DNA of 10,326 nucleotides from Candidatus Sericytochromatia bacterium (GTDB lineage Bacteria; Cyanobacteriota; Sericytochromatia; UBA7694): contig CAJYHH010000676.1 in NCBI GenBank assembly GCA_913773825.1, forward strand, positions 1-10,326. Reading direction: 5' to 3'. The first letter of the stretch is position 1, and every line of letters starts with the position of its first letter. Positions 1-6,127 of the stretch are shown here, one piece after another. Made by a program: the position numbers and the translations under genes. Below the pieces are notes generated by a model. That model ran no database searches. It saw only the letters and a list, made by a program, of their open reading frames with translations, and was not told where the DNA came from.

Positions 1-528
1 GAAGACATGATGGGTGATAGCATTGTCACCACAACCCTTTCTTCTGTACTCGACTGGGGCCGTAAAAACTCGCTTTGGCCTTTGCCTTTTGGTACTGCCT
101 GCTGTGCAATTGAATATATGAGCTCCGTGTCGTCTGTCTTTGACGTTTCACGTTTTGGCGCTGAAGTTGTTAGATTTTCTCCTAGACAGGCCGACCTGCT
201 GATTGTTGCCGGAACCGTTAATTATAAACAGGCTCCGATTCTTAAGCGCATCTATGACCAGATGCCTGAACCCAAATGGGTGATCTCAATGGGCGCTTGT
301 GCCTGTTCGGGTGGATTTTATAATAACTACTGTACTGTGCAGGGCATTGATCAGATTATTCCGGTAGATGTCTATATCGCCGGTTGCCCACCACGTCCGG
401 AAGCCTTGCTGGAAGCGTTAATGACGATTCAGAAGCGTCTGCGTGAGCCTGAAAACGTCACACATCATCCAATTGGGGATGCGATTGTAGCCAAACAGGC
501 TCTCAGAGAACCGATTCATATTCAGTAG
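1..528 (+). CDS. nuoB: NADH-quinone oxidoreductase subunit B (complex I, N2 cluster subunit), probably 5'-partial
   Basis: This is the NuoB/Nqo6 subunit of respiratory complex I. It lies in the peripheral arm at the membrane and holds the terminal [4Fe-4S] cluster N2, which passes electrons to quinone. Counting from the ATG at position 7, the tandem cysteines are C32-C33 (GTACCAIE), followed by C98 in SMGAC and C127 in GCPPRPE. The 66- and 29-residue spacings match the N2 ligands known from Thermus Nqo6, as I recall that sequence. C100 and C109 are extra cysteines. The body 'GRKNSLWP ... EPKWVISMGAC ... IPVDVYIAGCPPRPEAL' is diagnostic. The frame is open from base 1 (codons for Glu-Asp precede Met-Met). 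Family members usually have about 10-30 residues before the TTL motif, so the true start may lie left of the window; the ATG at 7 or 10 is possible. The gene is not followed by nuoC or nuoD, which is the usual order. Confidence 0.95.
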   Translation, partial: EDMMGDSIVTTTLSSVLDWGRKNSLWPLPFGTACCAIEYMSSVSSVFDVSRFGAEVVRFSPRQADLLIVAGTVNYKQAPILKRIYDQMPEPKWVISMGACACSGGFYNNYCTVQGIDQIIPVDVYIAGCPPRPEALLEALMTIQKRLREPENVTHHPIGDAIVAKQALREPIHIQ

Positions 529-629
529 CAGATAGCAAGTGGCGAGTGGCCGGTGGCTCGGAAAAAGATTTTCCGGTTCACCGGTTTCCGTCATTTAAGT
601 AACATGTGATCTGCTACTAGCCACTAGCC
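527..629. repeat. Intergenic element of degenerate 7-bp tandem repeats in inverted halves
   Basis: The left half (527-561) reads as five consecutive heptads: AGCAGAT, AGCAAGT, GGCGAGT, GGCCGGT, GGCTCGG. The right half (609-629) is three heptads on the opposite strand: ATCTGCT, ACTAGCC, ACTAGCC. Their reverse complements are AGCAGAT, GGCTAGT and GGCTAGT, so the outermost heptad is identical in both halves and inverted. Between them, a hairpin with 7-bp stem CGGAAAA/TTTTCCG (559-565/569-575) has a 3-nt loop and no following T tract. The first repeat overlaps the nuoB stop codon (TAG, 526-528) and the last ends one base before the next gene's leader, so the element fills the whole gap. It resembles dispersed heptanucleotide repeats known from other bacteria; family membership is inference. 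Confidence 0.7.
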
Positions 630-642
630 CTTGGAGACTTGC

Positions 643-1641
643 ATGACCGTACTCAAACACTTCAACGCCATTCTTGACTGGCATCGCCAACAAAAATCAC
701 CTGTAAGCAAAAATTTGCGTCCAGGGCTGGCTCCAGAAAAGTTTCAGAACAAAGCCAAACATTTGCCGTTTACTTTGCCTTCCGAGCTGAAGTCTCTGTA
801 TTTTCTGCATGATGGCATCAAAGACAATGTACCTTTGTTTAACTCATTTACGTTTTTGACGTTTAATGACGCGATTGCTGAATATGAGTTGGCTTGTGAA
901 ATGGCCGAAGAATTTGAAGTGCCTGAGTCTCAAGACGGCAAAAAAGCGCCCAAACTTGAAGACTACTGGAAGTCCACATGGTTTCCGGTTTTTGGTTTTC
1001 AGGGCGACTATTATCTGATTGATACTGCCAAAGGTTCTCGCTCACCGGTTTATGGCCGCAGTGGCGAAGAAGCTGCTGTGGTCTGGTATGACAGTCTTGA
1101 AAAAATGTTACTGACCATTCGCACCTGTTTTGAAAAAGGTGCGTATTTTTATGATGACGACGAGATTCTTAGCGAAGATCATGAAAAAGCTAATTCCATT
1201 CGCGAGCAGATCAACAGTAAAGCTTTTAAGCTGGAAGTTCAGAGCCGCGAGCCTTCCAGACAGGAGTTAGACGAACAGCCTGATGGCACTAAACGCCTGA
1301 CTTCGTGGTTTGAAGAAGAAGGCCATTATATCGAGCAGTTTTACGGTCCTGATCAGCGTAAAATTGGCCAGTCTGAATATTATCAGGGTGAGCTGATGCG
1401 CCGTGATGCATATGAATACCCCGCTCCTGGTGAAGTTGAGATTACTTCTGAAAACCTGATGGGGATGATGATGACCACCAAAACCCGTGGCAAGATTCAG
1501 CCTGATGGCAGCGTTGAAACCACTCATGTCCAAACCTTTATGCAGGGCCAGATGTTGTTTGAACAAGACCTTACCAAGCCGTTTGATGAGCTTGATTGGG
1601 GGGATGATGACGAAGATGAGGATGAGGACGAAGAGGCCTGA
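643..1641 (+). CDS. SUKH (SMI1/KNR4-type) domain protein with C-terminal extension and acidic tail
   Basis: This 332-residue soluble protein has a recognisable SUKH/SMI1-KNR4 fold signature. Near residues 41-58 is a helix reading LPFTLPSELKSLYFLHDG, like the 'LP..y..fl...nG' motif of the family. Around residues 113-128 comes WFPVFGFQGDYYLIDT, the strand pair that normally carries 'P.....g.....iD'. Residues 150-165 would be the closing helix. After residue ~180 is a charged domain of about 130 residues that I do not recognise. It has strand-like stretches with 'DGT..', 'DGS..' turns somewhat like YwqK/MORN-type repeats. The last 15 residues are almost all Asp/Glu. SUKH proteins are often immunity proteins for polymorphic toxins, but no toxin gene is visible here, so that role is only a possibility. 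The start is chosen at ATG 643 because GGAG (633-636) sits 6 nt upstream; a TTG at 631 is in frame but would overlap that ribosome binding site. Confidence 0.8.
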   Translation: MTVLKHFNAILDWHRQQKSPVSKNLRPGLAPEKFQNKAKHLPFTLPSELKSLYFLHDGIKDNVPLFNSFTFLTFNDAIAEYELACEMAEEFEVPESQDGKKAPKLEDYWKSTWFPVFGFQGDYYLIDTAKGSRSPVYGRSGEEAAVVWYDSLEKMLLTIRTCFEKGAYFYDDDEILSEDHEKANSIREQINSKAFKLEVQSREPSRQELDEQPDGTKRLTSWFEEEGHYIEQFYGPDQRKIGQSEYYQGELMRRDAYEYPAPGEVEITSENLMGMMMTTKTRGKIQPDGSVETTHVQTFMQGQMLFEQDLTKPFDELDWGDDDEDEDEDEEA

Positions 1642-1678
1642 TTTTCTCAGTCTTAATCCCTAACAAAAACGGATAAAT

Positions 1679-1722
1679 AAACAATCAAGGCGGGACATTT
1701 AAGTCCCGCCTTGATTGTTTTT
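1679..1722. terminator. Bidirectional rho-independent terminator
   Basis: A perfect 18-bp inverted repeat (1679-1696 against 1703-1720) with loop ATTTAA has a GC-rich centre (GGCGGGAC/GTCCCGCC). It is followed by a T run on the plus strand (1718-1722), with an A/T-rich flank on the other side that gives a weaker T-rich stretch on the minus strand. It lies between the convergent SUKH gene and receiver gene and can end both transcripts. Confidence 0.93.
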
Positions 1723-1768
1723 GTCGTTTATTTGGCCCTTAGAAAGAATGCATTTGCTGAGTTAAGAC

Positions 1769-2173
1769 TTAGTAAGTGCGGCGCGCCGGTTTGATGCGGC
1801 TAAGGGTTTTAATCTGGGTCATCAGCTTAAGTGAAATACTGTTGTAATCCATCGACTTGGGTTTTTCCATAAAGCCCAGAGCACCCAGGCTCATAACTTC
1901 ACGACGCTTTTCTTCAGCGGGTTCAGCCGAGGTAATGACCAGAATCGGGGTGGGCTGCTGGGACATAATCTGCTTAATGCAGTCAGGTGCGTTCTGTTTG
2001 GGCATACGATAGTCCATCAGCACAATATCTGGACGCAGATCAAAGGTTTTATTGACTGCTTCTTCACCGTTGCCAGCTGTGCCGACAATCTGAATGCTTT
2101 TGTCTTTTTCCAGCAGGGCTGTGATCATTTTTTGAATCACGGTTGAATCTTCTGCGATTAAGACCTTGGTCAT
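1769..2173 (-). CDS. Stand-alone CheB-type response-regulator receiver domain
   Basis: This 134-residue protein is a single receiver (REC) domain. The acidic pocket is E8-D9, the phospho-acceptor is D54 (VLMDYRMP), the switch Thr/Ser is T81-S82 and the conserved lysine is K104 in EKP. The wording ('VVGTAGNGEEAV'-like segment, 'PTPILVITS', 'LGALGFMEKP') is closer to the receiver of the methylesterase CheB than to CheY. No methylesterase or DNA-binding domain follows; the protein ends after a basic tail (KPARRTY). It therefore probably acts by protein-protein contact, as a CheY-like messenger or a phosphate sink. No histidine kinase is in the window. It is the last gene of the minus-strand run, 107 bp after the methyltransferase gene. 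GAGG lies 11 nt upstream of the ATG, a rather long spacing. The bidirectional terminator lies 47 bp beyond its stop codon. Confidence 0.93.
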   Translation of the reverse strand: MTKVLIAEDSTVIQKMITALLEKDKSIQIVGTAGNGEEAVNKTFDLRPDIVLMDYRMPKQNAPDCIKQIMSQQPTPILVITSAEPAEEKRREVMSLGALGFMEKPKSMDYNSISLKLMTQIKTLSRIKPARRTY

Positions 2174-2280
2174 AGTAGGTAGTTCCTCATCATATTCTGG
2201 CTGATCTCAGCTACTCAGCTCATATTAGAGGATATCGGCAATTTTAGAGGCGGTAAAGGGATCTGAAGCTGAAAATTGAC

Positions 2281-3174
2281 TCAGCGACTAAGCAGGCAGA
2301 CAATCTGATCGCCTTTGCTCTGGCGATTAAGTTGTTGGGCCCGATAGTGATAAAAGGGATTAAAACGCTCGCTGCGACTTGCACCCGCCAAGGCTAAACC
2401 CCGGCGGTAGCGTTCGCTACCCCAAAACTGCAGAGCTGTACTGTCATCCCAGATCTGATTGAGTTTTAAACCGTGTGTCTGGGCCAGACGTTGAAAATTT
2501 TCTCGGGCAAATAAATAGAGATGGCGTGGCGGATCCCACTGGACCCAGTCAGGGCCGTAATCCTGATAAGCCTGGCTATCGACTGTGGGGACGCGAATTA
2601 ATAATCGTCCAGCTGGGGCTAATAAACGGGTCAGCTCTTTAAAAGCTGCATGAATATCGGGAAGATGCTCCAGGCTATGATGCAGCATAATAATATCCCA
2701 TTGACCCTCTAGCTCTTGCAGCGAGAGTTTGCGCAGCCAGGGGCTGATATCCTGGTTTAAAAAGGGATCAATTCCTAAAGTCTGGTGATAACCCAATTCA
2801 CGCAGACCATTTATGAGTTGGCCCTGACCGCAGCCAACATCTAAAATTCTTAAGCTGCGAGCGGGCTTAAGTCTGGCAAGTGCATTTAGCGCTTCATAGG
2901 GCTGAAGTTTGGCAAGTAAGCCATAACCTTGCAAAAGCTCACGATTCCGGCGTTGACGCATGGCAATGCGCCAGCCTTCAGCTTTCCCCTGCTGATAACT
3001 ATAATAGCTTGCTGGATAATAAGAGCTTAAGTCAGCTGGGATCTGCTCGAGTTGCAAACAGCCGCAAACGCCACAGCAAAAATAGCTAAAGACTTCCCCT
3101 GTTGCAAACATGTTTTCAGGCGCCTGTAATTGCTGAAATTCACCCTGGCTAAAGCAGATGCGACAGCTAAAAAT
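2281..3174 (-). CDS. Class I SAM-dependent methyltransferase with N-terminal zinc ribbon; likely ATT start
   Basis: Motif I of the class I SAM fold is ILDVGCGQG (glycine loop, residues ~110-118 from the proposed start). The acidic residue after strand 2 is D136 (GID), the post-loop segment is MLHHSLEHLPD (~162-173), and the late motif DPPRHLYLF (~214-222) is typical of methyltransferases found in cell-surface polysaccharide clusters. The N-terminus is a zinc ribbon with C4xxC7 (FSCRIC) and C34xxC37 (CGVC). The first pair lies upstream of the first ATG (3111). The frame is open back to a TGA inside the Clp-like gene, with no ATG, GTG or TTG. The only plausible start is ATT at 3174-3172, 7 nt after GGTGGAG and overlapping the upstream TAA by one base. 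If ATG 3111 is used instead, the protein is 276 residues and lacks half of the zinc ribbon. The substrate is unknown; a sugar or small molecule is an inference. Confidence 0.85.
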   Translation of the reverse strand: MFSCRICFSQGEFQQLQAPENMFATGEVFSYFCCGVCGCLQLEQIPADLSSYYPASYYSYQQGKAEGWRIAMRQRRNRELLQGYGLLAKLQPYEALNALARLKPARSLRILDVGCGQGQLINGLRELGYHQTLGIDPFLNQDISPWLRKLSLQELEGQWDIIMLHHSLEHLPDIHAAFKELTRLLAPAGRLLIRVPTVDSQAYQDYGPDWVQWDPPRHLYLFARENFQRLAQTHGLKLNQIWDDSTALQFWGSERYRRGLALAGASRSERFNPFYHYRAQQLNRQSKGDQIVCLLSR

Positions 3175-4610
3175 TAGTTTGCTCCACCGGGGTGTTCACT
3201 GACTAAGAGCAGATCTTCAGCATCCAGAATCAGATCCTGATTATGCAGACGCTGCTGATAACGCTGGAGCTGGGTTTCAACGCGCAGAATCTCTTGTTTG
3301 GTTTGTTCAAAAGCTTTAAGGGCTTCGGCTTCGCCATTGCTGGCGGATTCAGCTAACGCTGCACGCTGTTCAACCAGCTGACGCAGGCTGCGATCAGCGC
3401 GAATCAGCGCTTCTTGATCAGCGCCGCGCTGCCAGCGTTTACGGGCAGCTGCTAAATCCAGCAAAGTCAGCGCCCCTTCAGGCAGTTTTTGCGTGATTTT
3501 ATCAGGCGCCATGCGCACCGCCAACTCAAGTGCGGCAGGGCTGATCTGGACCTGATGATGGGTTTCCAGGCGCTCTTGCCACTGTTTGAGAATATGGACA
3601 CAAAAGGCCTGGGGCGGCTCTCCCACATCAAGTACCTGAAACAGATGGCGGATAATCGTCTGATCATCGAGAGTACGTAAAAAATGGGGCGTTGTGGTCG
3701 CGATACAGAAGGTATTTGAGTCTTCTAACAACGTGAGCAATTGCTGAGTAATAATAAACTCCAGCTCTTTTTTACGGGCTAAAAAGAGCTGGTGAATATT
3801 TTCAATCACCAGAATAATATCGCCGGACTGACGGATCTCAGACATAATCGCTGAGGTCACGTCATAAAGATGTTCATCAGTTGTTCCCGCTTCTGCAAGC
3901 ATTTTATCAACATATAAAAATACCACTCGGCAATGGGCAAACTGCTGATAAATTCGGGTATCGAGAATGTACTGATTTAAAGCATGAATCAGAGCGGTTT
4001 TACCGACACCATGTTCACCGACCATCAGCACATTATGTTTGCGCTGCAGGCCCAAAAGCTGAATCAGGCGTTCAACCATCGGTTCCCATTCAACCACAGC
4101 AGGCATCTGGCCTTGTTCAAGGCGGGCGGTCAGATCCAGACTAAAGCGGTCTAAGCTGGCGGTGCGAATGGCCTGATTGCGTTTGGTATAGCGCAAGCGC
4201 AGCGTGTTCCAGCGCAGATGATTCAGGCGCAGGCCGCTGTCAATCAGCACTTTAATGCCAATCCCTTCGCCTTGTTCGACATAGCTTAATAAAAGTTGGT
4301 CTGCTTCGACCTGGTCAAAACCAAAGCGTGAGGTTTCAGCTTCTGCTTGTCGAAAAATACCCTGAACTTGTTCAGAGTAGGCAATTTCCATCGGGGCCCG
4401 GCGGCCAATCGGCTCTAGCTTAATAGCTGCGCGAAGTTTGTGCAGATCCAAACCTTTGCTTGTTAAGACTTCACAGGCTGCGTTATCCGGATCCCGTAAC
4501 AAACCCAAAAATAGATGATCAGGCTGAACTAAGGGGCTAAAATTGCGGCGGGCTTCTTCCTGGGCGTACATCACGGCCCGCAGAGCCTGTTCAGAAAAAT
4601 TCTCAAGCAT
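3174..4610 (-). CDS. Degenerate single-AAA Clp-family protein (Clp N domain plus first AAA module only)
   Basis: This 478-residue protein aligns with the N-terminal half of ClpB/ClpC. Residues ~1-140 are a double Clp N domain (MLENFSEQALRAVMYAQEEA, then PDHLFLGLL). The AAA module D1 follows, with Walker A GEHGVGKT (198-205), a sensor-1 region IATTT (303-307) and a retained arginine in the finger region (R321). After residue ~400 comes a short coiled coil like a shortened ClpB middle domain. The chain then stops where D2 would begin. Key residues are changed: the Walker B Asp-Glu is E270-N271 (ILVIENIH), and the pore-loop 'KYRG' region reads TTDE near 243-246. It may bind ATP but probably cannot thread substrates like ClpB, so a scaffold, adaptor or switch role is inferred. 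The start is the ATG at 4610, matching the family N-terminus, with GGAG 6 nt upstream; an ATG at 4652 would add 14 unconserved residues inside queC. Confidence 0.88.
   Translation of the reverse strand: MLENFSEQALRAVMYAQEEARRNFSPLVQPDHLFLGLLRDPDNAACEVLTSKGLDLHKLRAAIKLEPIGRRAPMEIAYSEQVQGIFRQAEAETSRFGFDQVEADQLLLSYVEQGEGIGIKVLIDSGLRLNHLRWNTLRLRYTKRNQAIRTASLDRFSLDLTARLEQGQMPAVVEWEPMVERLIQLLGLQRKHNVLMVGEHGVGKTALIHALNQYILDTRIYQQFAHCRVVFLYVDKMLAEAGTTDEHLYDVTSAIMSEIRQSGDIILVIENIHQLFLARKKELEFIITQQLLTLLEDSNTFCIATTTPHFLRTLDDQTIIRHLFQVLDVGEPPQAFCVHILKQWQERLETHHQVQISPAALELAVRMAPDKITQKLPEGALTLLDLAAARKRWQRGADQEALIRADRSLRQLVEQRAALAESASNGEAEALKAFEQTKQEILRVETQLQRYQQRLHNQDLILDAEDLLLVSEHPGGAN
3182..3188 (-). promoter_or_regulatory. 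Ribosome binding site GGTGGAG deciding the ATT start
   Basis: On the minus strand GGTGGAG lies within the last codons of the Clp-like gene. Seven bases separate it from the ATT at 3174. There is no comparable site at a suitable distance before the downstream ATG at 3111. The junction TAATT looks like the common TAATG stop-start overlap with its last G changed to T. Confidence 0.55.
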
Positions 4611-5310
4611 CCTGGTCTCCAAATAGCTGACTGAGATATTCTGGATGGCCACCGCCGGTTAAAGCCCGGCGCAGCCTGCTGCAGGACTCACAGCGTCCGC
4701 AGTGATAAGTTCCGCTGGTATAACAAGACCAGAGTTTTTCAACCGGCACTTTTAAACGCACCGCTTCGCGTAGAATCTCGACTTTATTGAGATGCTGCAC
4801 ATATGATTTTGCTTTGGGCTGAGCCTGGGTTGAATAAGCCAGACTTTTGCTGACAGCCTCAGCAAACTGCGGTGTGTTGTCTGGAAAAGTTGCGGCTTCT
4901 TCGGCATTAAAGCCAGTCAGGATTTCTGTATAGCCTTCAGCATCAGCAAAGGCACCTGCAATGTTGATTAACAGGCCATTGCGGTTCGGCACCCAGACTT
5001 TAGCCGCACTGTTCAGGGTGATGCCGATGATACTATCCAGATCGGCAATCGCCACTTCAGGAAGCTCTTCTGTTGAATCTTTTGAAAGGGCGGTTTTGGT
5101 GATCGCCCCCAGCCAAGGCAGCTCAATGCGCTGTAAGGGAATCTGATAATGATCTGCCAGCTGCTGGGCCTGACGCCATTCAGCTTCTGCTGCGCGCTGG
5201 CCATAATCAAAACAAAGTCCCATTAAAACCGTCATGCCGGCTTCTTGCGCCAGCGCCAGGCTGACCGTGGAATCCAGGCCAGCAGATAAAAGTACAATTG
5301 CAGTAGTCAT
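4603..5310 (-). CDS. queC: 7-cyano-7-deazaguanine (preQ0) synthase QueC
   Basis: QueC converts 7-carboxy-7-deazaguanine to preQ0 using ATP and ammonia, in the cytoplasmic route to queuosine in tRNA and to deazaguanine DNA modifications. The protein is 235 residues, normal for the family. The PP-loop is SAGLDST (9-15). Other family hallmarks are FDYGQR (34-39), VPNRNG (107-112) and TGFNAEE (132-138). The zinc site uses C196, C204, C207 and C210 (WSC..SGTYHCGRCESC). No other queuosine gene (queD, queE, queF) is in the window. queC lies 40 bp after the permease gene, with only a weak ribosome binding site (AAGTGA), and overlaps the Clp-like gene by 8 nt. That gap is too short for a complete riboswitch and I see none. 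Its position between an exporter and a Clp-like protein gives no direct hint of a specialised role; the plain tRNA pathway is the default reading. Confidence 0.97.
   Translation of the reverse strand: MTTAIVLLSAGLDSTVSLALAQEAGMTVLMGLCFDYGQRAAEAEWRQAQQLADHYQIPLQRIELPWLGAITKTALSKDSTEELPEVAIADLDSIIGITLNSAAKVWVPNRNGLLINIAGAFADAEGYTEILTGFNAEEAATFPDNTPQFAEAVSKSLAYSTQAQPKAKSYVQHLNKVEILREAVRLKVPVEKLWSCYTSGTYHCGRCESCSRLRRALTGGGHPEYLSQLFGDQDA
4617..4620 (-). promoter_or_regulatory. Ribosome binding site GGAG for the Clp-like gene, inside the end of queC
   Basis: On the minus strand GGAG is followed by the 6-nt spacer ACCAGG and ATG at 4610. It favours the 478-residue start over the longer frame from 4652. 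It implies that ribosomes ending queC (stop at 4603) can restart on the Clp-like gene (8-nt overlap). Confidence 0.7.
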
Positions 5311-5350
5311 AATTTCACTTTAACCAAGCTGGCCTGTTTAAGGAAGAGGC

Positions 5351-6127
5351 TTAAAGATCGCGACGGTTGAGTACAAAGCCGGTGATCAGAATAAATAACA
5401 CGCTATAAGCGGCGCTGACCCCCACAATTTTGAGATCATAATTTGCTGGCGGTCCGCCAAAGCTGGCCAATAAAGGATTGGGAATCACCGCGCCCAAAGC
5501 CTGCAGCGGTAAATAAGGCCCCAGGCCCCATTCACTAGGCAGAATCCGATAGCGCAAAATGGTTTCAAAGACTAAAGAATAGCCCAGGAAAATCACAATA
5601 CTCATGCCTTGTTTGCGCACTAAGGTGCCGACAAGCAAAGCAAAGCTGAGATAACCCAACAGCTGTACAAAGTACAGGCCGATATATTCTGTCTTAACAA
5701 ACATCTGAGCGGTGTTTTGGGTTTCAGACAAAAACATGCCGCAAAGCCATCCCAAGACGGAGACTAAGGCCGTTGAACCGATTGCAAACAGCAGCATCAG
5801 CATCACTTTGCCACCGAGATACTGCCAGCGGCTTAAGCCATCAATGACGTTCTGGCGCACGGTGCGGAACTGATACTCGTTGGTGACAACTAACAGCACA
5901 AAGAAATAAAGCAGGATATTAAACCAGCTCGCAATAAACGTCGTGTTATGCCAGACTTCGGGAAAATTATAAAAGTTAAAGTCAAGCTGCAGGCCTCTGA
6001 CGTTAACACCCAGGCGATACAGCGAAATAAACAAACCCGGCATAAGCAGGGCATAGGCGAGAACTGCTGCCCAAAATGAGCGATAGGGGAGCAGCTTACG
6101 CAGCTCAATTTCAAGCAGTTTTAACAT
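5351..6127 (-). CDS. ABC-2 type transporter permease
   Basis: This 258-residue integral membrane protein is the partner of the ATPase encoded just upstream. I count six likely membrane segments: about 17-38, 63-82, 106-132, 147-168, 175-193 and 234-253. A cytoplasmic motif after segment 2, TNEYQFRTVRQNVIDGLSR (82-100), is the coupling-type element common in ABC-2 permeases of the BcrB/NatB-like kind. The C-terminus is the usual short basic tail (LNRRDL). The start at ATG 6127 places the basic amphipathic segment MLKLLEIELRKLLPYRS first, as expected, with GGTGG 6 nt upstream. A longer frame from 6208 would begin inside the ATPase and add an unconserved leader. The gene overlaps the ATPase gene by 17 nt. 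The substrate cannot be read from the sequence; relatives export peptides, lipids or antibiotics. Confidence 0.92.
   Translation of the reverse strand: MLKLLEIELRKLLPYRSFWAAVLAYALLMPGLFISLYRLGVNVRGLQLDFNFYNFPEVWHNTTFIASWFNILLYFFVLLVVTNEYQFRTVRQNVIDGLSRWQYLGGKVMLMLLFAIGSTALVSVLGWLCGMFLSETQNTAQMFVKTEYIGLYFVQLLGYLSFALLVGTLVRKQGMSIVIFLGYSLVFETILRYRILPSEWGLGPYLPLQALGAVIPNPLLASFGGPPANYDLKIVGVSAAYSVLFILITGFVLNRRDL

Noticed and set aside
559..575. Hairpin CGGAAAA/TTTTCCG as a terminator of nuoB
   Set aside because: The stem is short and A/T-rich in the middle and no T tract follows; it is better read as the centre of the heptad element.
3881..4144. Plus-strand open frames inside the Clp-like and ATPase genes
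   Set aside because: They are antisense shadows of well-supported genes, with no ribosome binding site or recognisable domains.
4608..4652. Longer start (ATG 4652) for the Clp-like protein
   Set aside because: The extra 14 residues do not match the Clp N domain and lie deep in queC; the ATG at 4610 has a properly spaced GGAG.
4603..5310. queC as part of a deazaguanine DNA-modification (dpd) island
   Set aside because: No dpdA-like, helicase, nuclease or other que gene is visible in the window; only the generic enzyme is supported.
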